Assembly (NCBI RefSeq): GCF_024166365.1
Contig: NC_064825.1
Coordinates: 100,516,480-100,580,479, forward strand
Source of the DNA: Elephas maximus indicus
Taxonomy: Eukaryota > Chordata > Mammalia > Proboscidea > Elephantidae
Direction: 5' to 3'
Length of the DNA stretch: 64,000 nucleotides
Shown one piece after another: positions 57,180-64,000 of the stretch. Numbering within the stretch: the stretch's first letter is position 1; each line of letters opens with the position of its first letter. The position numbers and the translations under genes were made by a program. The notes under the pieces are model-generated. The model saw only the letters and a program-made list of their open reading frames with translations. It had not been told where the DNA came from and ran no database searches.

Positions 57180-57385
57180 TGTTAGGAAACCACTTACCAC
57201 TGAATGGACTCTGACTCATGGCGACCCATGTGAGTCAGAGTAGAACTGTGCTCTATAGGGTTTTTAATGGCTGTGATTTTTTGGAAATAGATCACCAGGC
57301 CTTTCTTCCAAGGTGCCTCTGGGTAGACTTGAACATCCAACCTTTTGGCTAGCAGCTGAGCATATTAACCATTTGTACCACCTAG
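57180..57385 (-). mobile_element. AfroSINE, antisense
   Basis: 'attgctgttaggaaaccact' to 'ccatttgtaccacctaggga'. Confidence 0.9.
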
Positions 57386-57529
57386 GGAGAAAGAAATCCT
57401 TAAGCTGCCCTCCAGACCCTGTGGGGACACTATCTTTCATCCCTCTCATTTGCCACGTTTTACCTAACATGGTGCATTCTTCATGTTGTTCCCTCTGCCC
57501 TGACCATGTGTTCTGCTCCCTCTCCTAGT

Positions 57530-57770
57530 TGTTGTTGTGAGGTGCTGTCATGTCAGCTCTAAAAGTGACCCTGTGAACAACAGAATGAAGCATTGCCCAG
57601 TCCTACACCATCCTCACAATCGTAGCTATGCGTGAGCCCATTGTTGGAGCCGCTGTGTCAGTCCATCTCACTGAGGGTCTCCCTCTTTTTTGCTAACCCT
57701 CTGCTTTACCAAGCATGATGTCCTTCTCCAGCAATTGCTCCCTCCTGATTCTGCATCCATGTTTGTGAGT
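57530..57770 (-). mobile_element. RTE 3' end, antisense
   Basis: 'gttgttgttgtgaggtgctg' to 'ctccagcaattgctccctcc'. Followed at once by the fold-back element. Confidence 0.9.
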
Positions 57771-57902
57771 AGGTGAGTCAGGAGAGTACAGCCAGAATAA
57801 TCCTTAGAAGAGAGGATGGTCAGACTTTGTCTGGGTTACTTGGAGACGAAGTCTTGCCATCTTTTGTAAGGAGCATTCTGGGTGTACTCTCCTGACTCAC
57901 CT
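57771..57902. repeat. Fold-back inverted repeat, about 60-bp arms
   Basis: The left arm 57771-57832 and right arm 57844-57902 are near reverse complements around an 11-bp loop. The inner parts are RTE sequence (sense on the left, antisense on the right). The outer 18 bp (aggtgagtcaggagagta and its complement) are not RTE but match the L2 flank at the right. Inverted duplication thus covers an element/flank junction. Confidence 0.88.
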
Positions 57903-58185
57903 CCTCAGCCTTCATCTTTCAGCATCAGCTTCAGCTCCTCAAGGAAGCCTTCCCTGCCTTCTCTGAATAGGTCAGATGCTCCGTTACAGCCTTTCATAGC
58001 CCCACGTACCTCTCCTTTATAGCACTCATTTCAGCAGCGGTTTTATACTTACTGGTGTAGTTACCTGATAGCTGCATTGCTCTTCCATTAGACCACAAGC
58101 TCTGCGAGGGCAGGGGCTGGGTTGAGCTGGGTGTGTGTTCTATTTCCAGTGCCCAGCACATGAGAGCTGCTCATGACGAGCCCCT

Positions 58186-58455
58186 GAGCATTCTCTGAGG
58201 GCTCACTACGTGCTAGGGGCTTCCCTGAGCAGTGGGCACTTTGGGCAGGTGGGTCCAGCTGGAAGGAGGTGTTGAGCATAGCAGGCAAAATGACCGATGC
58301 GTAGAGTACGGGTAATAAGTCACCTGTCATTACAGGTGTCCATGCAGGGACAGGAGGTCCATGTTTCAGAGATGTTTGAGAGGACTCTCAGAGCATGTGA
58401 TCTAGAAAGTGAGAGGGATGCAGAGGAGAAGATCCCAGAATGATGATGATGATGG
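58186..58455. other. No gene seen
   Basis: Unique-looking sequence ending in a short tga/tgg triplet run near 58440. Confidence 0.5.
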
Positions 58456-58459
58456 TGAC

Positions 58460-59010
58460 AGCTAATGTTGATGGTGGGCTTACTGTGTGCCACCCCCACC
58501 CCTCTATCAGTTCGTTGTGATGTGGTGGCTTGTATGTTGTGATGCCGGAAGCTATGCCACTAGTATTTCATATACCAACAGGGCCACCTATGGTGGACAG
58601 GTTTCAAGAGAGCTTCCAGGCTAAGGGACTAGGAAGAAAGGCCTAGCAATCTACTTTAAAATTAGCCAGTGTAAACTCTATGGATCACAACAGAACATTG
58701 CCCAATATAGTGCTGGAAGATGAGTGCCCCAGGCTGGAAGCACACGAAATAGGACACAATGACCACAACAATGGACTCAAACATACCAGTGATCACGAAG
58801 CTGGTGTAGGACTGGGCAACATTTCATTCTGTTGTACATATAAGGTCACCACGAGTCAGAGCTGACTTGACGGCAACTAACACTAGCATGTGCCAGGTAT
58901 GTATTCACAAGGTAGGTATCCTTATCTCCATTTCGCAGATGAGGAAACTGAGGCTCTAAGAGGTGAGGCAAAGGGGTTCAGGGTTATACAATCGTGCAGC
59001 CAGCTTTGGA
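58460..59010 (-). mobile_element. MIR, antisense, split by an RTE-derived element
   Basis: 'gggcttactgtgtgcca' on the left, and 'tgtgccaggtatgtattcac' plus 'gaggaaactgaggctctaag' on the right. Confidence 0.9.
58493..58888 (+). mobile_element. RTE-derived non-autonomous element
   Basis: The RTE head ('cagttcgttgtgatgtggtg', 'ccggaagctatgccactagt') is joined through about 200 bp to the RTE tail ('cattctgttgtacatataag', 'ctgacttgacggcaactaac'), with no reverse-transcriptase part. tgtgcca at 58486-58492 and 58889-58895 is the target duplication, so this is one insertion unit, not two. Confidence 0.9.
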
Positions 59011-59569
59011 AACCTGGTAGTCTGATGCCACCTCCTTAGGGATGCCCTCTTGGAGTGAGGGCAGAGAACCCCAGGCCAACAGGGGAGAAGCCCCTCCTGA
59101 AACATCACACGGGGTTTACCAAGCCTTCACTGGAGAAGCTTCTATGGGGTAACGCCTAACATTGGCATTTGAGCGCAGGGGTTCCTGGCTCGGAGGTGCC
59201 TGGTGGGGTTGGTGCCAGGGCTGGTCTAAAATCGTCTGGTGCTTCTCCACCCACTGCTGAAGGAGCCTGGGAGCCCTTCGAGGCTGCAGCGCCCTGTGGT
59301 TTTCAGAGCAGGGCCTGGGAGGGGCTTCCCTGCAGCTGGCCCAGGGGGTGCTCCGGAAAGACAAGCCGTGCAGAAGAAAAAAAAAAAAAACAATGAAGAA
59401 AGAAGAAAAATGTGCTGTTATTTTTAAAAAGCCTGTTTCCTATTGCAGATTGGTATCTGCGTTGAAAGGCCAGTGTTCACACAGTGTAGCCGCAGTTGTG
59501 GTGTCGATCTCTGGCTAAGGCTCTGTAAGAGGAGAGGCTCGGGGTCTGGGGTCATTCAGGCCTTCCTTC
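59011..59569. other. No gene seen
   Basis: Unique-looking sequence with an A-run at 59376-59390. Confidence 0.5.
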
Positions 59570-59965
59570 ATTCACCAGGTGGTTAGTGCACACGTCCTAT
59601 CGCTATGCCAGGCACAGTGCTGGACTTGGGGGGTGCACAGTGGAAACCAGTCCTAGCACCTGCAGACCCTACAGAACTAGCAGACTAGCGTGGGAGGTGG
59701 GTAATGAACCAGACAGTTAAAGGTAATAGCAGAGGGATGCAGGAGAGACAGCCGTTGACTCCAGTTGAGGGAGAGCTGCCCTGAGGAGGAGGGTTGTAAG
59801 CTGGCTTTTAAAGGATGAGTAGGAGTTGACCAGCAAAAGCAGGGGAGAGGCATTCCTGGCACAGGGTTGGCTTGTCAAAGGCATGGGTATACAGAAGGGC
59901 TTGGAGAAGTTTGAGTAGTTCATTTGGCTGGAGAATGCCTGCAAGGGAGGAGGTGGAAGAAGATG
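59570..59965 (+). repeat. Ancient interspersed repeat (family not named)
   Basis: 'tatgccaggcacagtgctgg', 'gagctgccctgaggaggagg' and 'ggggagaggcattcctggca' read as the left part of the old repeat also seen at 3.5, 14.1 and 61.2 kb. Confidence 0.5.
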
Positions 59966-60014
59966 AGGCTGGAAAGAGAATAATGCCAGTAGCAATAATA
60001 ATGACTAATGTACC

Positions 60015-60930
60015 AGTCCTGACCTGGCCTCAGGGCCTTTGCATTGGTTGTTCCTTCTCCCTAGAACACTGTTCCCTCAGTTATCTGCAGGGCAGGTTCT
60101 CTCACCTCCACCAGGACATTGCTCAATTTCACCTTCTCAAGGGCATTCTTTCAAATTGCAGCACCTTCGCTACCCTCCCACACTTCCTCTCTGACTCCCT
60201 GCTTTATTTTTTTCTTCACCATGTAGCATATATACCCTGTATTTTATTTATTTCCACCTCCCTTCATTATAATGGAAGTTCCTGGAGAGCTGGGATTTTT
60301 TTTTTTTATTGTGCTTTAAGTGAAAGTTTGCTAATCAAGTCAGTTTCTCATACAAAAACTTAAACACACCTTGCTGTATTCTCCTAGCTGTTCTCCCCCT
60401 AATAAGACAGCACATTCCTCCCCTCCACTCTGTGTTCCCCATGTCCATTCAACCAGCTTCTGTCCCCTTCTGGCTTCTCATCTCGCCTCCAGACAGGAGC
60501 TGCCCACATAGTCTCACGTGTCTACTTGAGCCAAGAAGCTCACTCTTCACCGGTATCATTTTCTGTCTTATAATCCAGCCCAATCCCTGTCTGAAGAGTT
60601 AGCTTTGGGAATGGTTCCAGTCTTGGGCTAACAGAGGGTCCAGAGGCCATGACCTCCGGGGTCCCTCCAGTCTCAGTCAGACCAATAAGTCTGGTCTTTT
60701 TACAAGAAATTAAGATCTGCATCCTACTGTTCTCCTGCTCCATCAGGGATTCTCTGTTGTGTTCCCTGTCAGGACAGTCATCGGTGGTAGCCGGGCACCA
60801 TCTAGTTCTTCTGGTCTCAGTCTGACGTAGTCTCCAGTTTATGTGGACCTTTCTGTGAGAGATGGGATTTTTGTTAGTTTTGTTCACTGCTACATGAACA
60901 CATAGTAGGACCTCAAAAATGTGTGGCATG
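60015..60930 (+). mobile_element. L2 LINE 3' region split by a young L1
   Basis: 'ggcctcagggcctttgcatt' on the left, and 'gttttgttcactgctacatg' and 'acacatagtaggacctcaaa' on the right. Removing 60300-60857 restores L2 order. Confidence 0.93.
60300..60857 (-). mobile_element. Young L1 3' end, antisense, with target duplication
   Basis: T-run, then 'attgtgctttaagtgaaagt', ending 'ctccagtttatgtggacctt'. gagagctgggattttt before it and gagagatgggattttt after it (60857-60872) form the duplication. Confidence 0.95.
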
Positions 60931-60939
60931 AGTGAATGA

Positions 60940-61140
60940 AATGAGCACTTACTATGTGCAAAGTACTTTACACACATATCTCATTTACTCTTCACTGTAG
61001 CCACCTGATATTAGCTATTATTTCCTCATTACACAGTTTAGAAAACTGAGGTTCAGAGAATGGAGTAACTTGCCCACGGTTTCACAGATGATAAGTGGCA
61101 CTGCTGGGACTTGAATCCAGGACTGCCTGGCTCCTAACCC
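60940..61140 (-). mobile_element. MIR, antisense
   Basis: 'gcacttactatgtgcaaagt', 'agaaaactgaggttcagaga' and 'gggacttgaatccaggactg'. Confidence 0.9.
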
Positions 61141-61174
61141 CTTCTGCCTAACCCTGATGCTTTACCCCAGCCAG

Positions 61175-61400
61175 GTCGTAAAAAGTCTTGAGTGCTGAGG
61201 AGGTTACACTTTGTCCATTGGATAGCAGGGGGCCTTGGAGGGTTTTATAAGGAGGAGGCTGACGTGGTGATTAAATTTATATCCTGGCAGTCATCTGCAG
61301 TAGCTTGGGTGTGAGACTGGAGGCAGAGAGGCTGATTAGGAGGCTGTTGTAGTAATCCAGGTGGGAGAGGACGAGGCACTGGTGGTCCCACATGGAGAGG
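61175..61400 (+). repeat. Ancient interspersed repeat, right part
   Basis: 'ttggagggttttataaggag' and 'ggctgttgtagtaatccagg' continue the old repeat of 59570-59965. Confidence 0.5.
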
Positions 61401-62109
61401 TAGGGTGACTGAGCCCTCCACACTAAGGCTCAGAGCCCACAGATCAGGGAAGTTCTGGGGGGCAGAGGTTGCCTAGAGTGGGCCTGGCTTTGGTTACTAG
61501 AGTGGTTTCTGAGTAGCCAGGGAATGCCCAGATAAGATCTGCCAAAGTGGCCTTGGACCTGGCGCCTCGGCAGGGAAAGAAAGGGGAACTGAGAAGGGGC
61601 CAGGGGAGCAGGTTAGTGGGTCAGGGCTGTGCCTCGGAGAGGGTGCAGGCCTCAGGTGCTGTCCTGCTCCTGCCACTCAGGAGCTGGGAGACCTGGACCA
61701 GAGGCTGCCTCCCAGAGTTGCCTCTTGCCTGATCTGCAAAGTGGGGGTGACAGCAATGTCAGCCTCATGGGGAGCATGGGGGAGGCTCCAGGGAGAGAAG
61801 CGGTGAGTGGCACAGGGCTGCCCCTGGAGCCCATCTCCTCAGGTGAGAGGGCAGTGGGCACTGGGGAGGTATGCTCAGGACACAGAAATAATCTTGTGCC
61901 CCTCGCTGGGGACGTCAGTGCTTGGGTGTCAGAAAGTAAGTCCTTAAAGATGATCTGATCACAACCTCAGACACTCATTCTCCTCACCAGCTGAGGTTGA
62001 AAGCCAAACATTTAACCCACCTGGACCTCAGTTTCCTGTCCTGTAAGGGGAGACTTTCCCCCAAGTTCTCAGGACCCACATTTAAGATAATGCTATCTAT
62101 GGAGTTGTA

Positions 62110-62255
62110 AGCTGCTGGAAGGAACACTCATTGAGCACCAGGGTACTTGACAACAGCCCCACGAGGTTGCTTCCACATCCATTTTCAGATGAAAAAAATC
62201 AGGCTCAGAGAGGTTAAGTGACCAGCTCAACATCACACAGCCCTAATCTAATCTT
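62110..62255 (-). mobile_element. MIR fragment, antisense
   Basis: 'aaatcaggctcagagaggtt' and 'cagctcaacatcacacagcc'. Confidence 0.83.
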
Positions 62256-62734
62256 TCCAATCACCTCAGGAAATCTACATTTATAAAGGAAGTCTGAGAG
62301 GTTGCTTATGGTGTTTCATAACAATCCCCAGCAGGTTCTTCGGGTGCTTTAAAAATAGGATTTGATTTATAAACTCTTGGTTTACACAACTGGTTTCAGG
62401 ACCCTCTCCCCACCCTGGGAACTGCGCAGGTCAGAACTTGCAGGCAGAGTTGGACAGACCAAGATCCTCCAGGGCCTGAAGTGACACTGGATGAGGGGGA
62501 GGGGTGGGGAGGGACAAAAGCTGCTGGCTGTCCTGCACCCTAGCATCACCATCAGATCAGAGGTGGGGGCCCAGGGTGGGGTCTCTGCTTGCAGAGTGAG
62601 GCACACCTGGGTCTCTGGAGCCTTTAGGCCTTTCCTCAGCTTTCCCTTCCACCCTCTCCCCCACCCTACCTGAACCGCAAGGGGACCCAGGACTCTCCTC
62701 CGAACTTTCCCTTCTCCCAAAGCCTATACCATGA

Positions 62735-62880
62735 GGCAGGCTAGCCCTTATGACCTCCCATTTTCCACCTGAGAAAACTGAGGCTCAGAGAAGGGAAGTG
62801 ACCTGACGGAGGTCATACAACTTAGAGAGTGGCCAAGTTAAAATTCTAACCCCCAAACCTAGCACCCCTTCCTCTGCTTT
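62735..62880 (-). mobile_element. MIR fragment, antisense
   Basis: 'gagaaaactgaggctcagag' and 'aaattctaacccccaaacct'. Confidence 0.83.
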
Positions 62881-63929
62881 CCAGTCCTTCTCCTTGGAAT
62901 CAGGGCAGAGCGGGGACCTCCGAGAGCCTTTGGCACAGTCTCTGTGCCCTGCCCGCCAAAAGGAGAGGCTGCCCGGCCATGGCTTTGAGTGTCTACAGAG
63001 GCGGGGAGCTCATCCCCTCTTGAGGGGACAGAGGTAGCTGACCCCAGGTAATGAGGATGGGTGGAATCTGGGGTGAGGAGGGGATAGCGACCAGTGGGCT
63101 CCTTCTCCAGGCTTGTGGGAGGTTTGGGGAGAAGGGTGGGACCAGCAGGCTGGAGGATCAACTCTTGACTCGGGCACTGAGCTGGGCTGGTATGGACGTC
63201 ACTGAGCAAGTAAATATGGAACCGCCCCCACAATGTCAGCTTTCCCAGAGTGGCTTCTCTTGCTATCTCGCACTTTCCCCAAGGGAGAGGACTGAGGGCC
63301 AGGAAAGGATCCTGCTGCCTGATTCCCAGGGGATGGAGCTGGCGGGCTTGGGAAGCTCTGGGATGGCTGAGGGGTATAGGGAGCAGCCCACCACCGGACC
63401 CTTGGCCCCAGCAGAGAGTGAGCCTCTCGTGAGGGAAGCTGACTGGGACGCAGCCAGGCAGACTCAGTGGACTCAGCCATTGTCTTGGCCCAAGGTACCA
63501 AGAGGGCGGGCCCTGGAGGGGGAGGGGCTCCAGGCTGGCGTTTTTCTCAGGGGGAGCAAGGCCCCTCCTCAGACCAGCTGTGTTTCAGAAGGAAAGCCAC
63601 ACCAGCCAAAAGGGACTGGCATTTGGAGAAGGGGTGCAGAGGGAGAGAAGCTGAGGTGTCCTGGAGAGGCGAGTAGGGTGAAGAGGGAGGAAGCTCCTCA
63701 GCCTGGAGGTGGGAGAGCATGGGTGGAGAGGGTGGCCTCCAAAGGAAATCAGCAAACTTAGCAGCCAGGGTAGAATTTACCTCAAAGAGAAGACGTTGGG
63801 ACTTGGCGGTATTACGAGCAAGAGGGTAGTATCCAGGACAGAGTTTTGGGCCAGGAGCTGCCAGGCCTTTTCTAAACATCAGTTTCAGCCAAACCTGAAT
63901 GCAACTTATAGGTGTGTGGGCCCTGCCGG

Positions 63930-64000
63930 AAACAGCGTGCTCTATTTAACCTTCTCAGCACTTCCATGAAGCTAGTGTTATTAGCCTCAGTTTACAGAAA
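63930..64000 (-). mobile_element. MIR fragment, antisense, runs off the window
   Basis: 'ccttctcagcacttccatga' then 'gcctcagtttacagaaa'. Confidence 0.7.

Larger units (their letters stand above)
57120..58185 (+). mobile_element. L2 LINE 3' region, interrupted by SINE, RTE and a fold-back
   Basis: L2 phrases 'catgttgttccctctgccct' (57482) and, after the insertions, 'tcctcaaggaagccttccct' (57937) and 'caagctctgcgagggcaggg' (58094). Inserts are at 57180-57385 and 57530-57902. Confidence 0.78.
61401..63925. other. No gene; GC-rich intron-like sequence with MIR pieces
   Basis: Several open frames, the longest about 236 codons (63051-63761, plus), show Gly/Glu/Pro-rich composition with no known domain and no supporting start or splice context. 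MIR pieces are listed separately. Confidence 0.5.

Noticed and set aside
63051-63761. 236-codon plus-strand frame
   Set aside because: Low-complexity Gly/Glu composition, no domain, no start or splice support.

Overview
The window looks like nuclear DNA of an afrotherian mammal, most likely an elephant or close paenungulate relative. The clue is the repeat content: many copies of a tRNA-like short element (AfroSINE type), many copies of an RTE-clade LINE with the same 3' tail, a lineage-specific young L1 3' end, and underneath them old mammal-wide repeats (MIR, L2, MER5A-like, MaLR-like LTRs, a Tigger-like element). Species assignment is inference from recalled families, not a database match.

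I found no intact protein-coding gene. The only recognisable gene-derived sequence outside transposons is a processed pseudogene of COX7B (28180-28628). The only strong candidate for a working host element is a CpG island at about 53.69-54.56 kb. It holds a textbook splice donor at 54100/54101, a CCG-rich leader, a short upstream ORF, a CCAAT box and a CRE-like site. I read it as promoter plus non-coding first exon of a plus-strand gene whose remaining exons lie beyond the window; 54.1-64 kb would then be intron 1.

Layout. 0-7 kb: a 3' portion of an RTE LINE, a polypurine tract, an L1 3' end, AfroSINEs and one MaLR-like LTR. 7.9-9.4 kb: a 1.4-kb CAC/CAT trinucleotide satellite. 9.4-17.3 kb: mostly unique GC-rich DNA with MIR/L2 pieces and a second polypurine block. 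17.7-20.1 kb: a MER5A-like cluster and an L1M carrying nested insertions. 20.8 kb: a 140-bp palindrome. 21.5-29.7 kb: two antisense RTE copies; the second was interrupted by the COX7B pseudogene, an LTR and an AfroSINE. 30.6-31.3 kb: a Tigger-like DNA element. 32.7-36.5 kb: L1M with three RTE insertions, two of them with internal inversions. 37.3-48.4 kb: young L1, long RTE, L1M with LTR insertion, and a dense SINE block. 48.4-53.6 kb: sparse repeats. 53.7-54.6 kb: CpG island. 54.6-64 kb: intron-like DNA with L2, MIR, L1 and a fold-back inverted repeat.

The elements form a layered record. Target-site duplications (TSDs) at many of the joints let insertions be ordered: L2/MIR/L1M first, then RTE and LTR, then AfroSINE and young L1. 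AfroSINE and RTE share the terminal sequence that the RTE reverse transcriptase would recognise, so the LINE is the likely mobiliser of the SINE. I see no convincing previously undescribed system; the best leads are the unassigned CpG-island promoter, the inverted RTE copies, the palindromes and the long CAC satellite.
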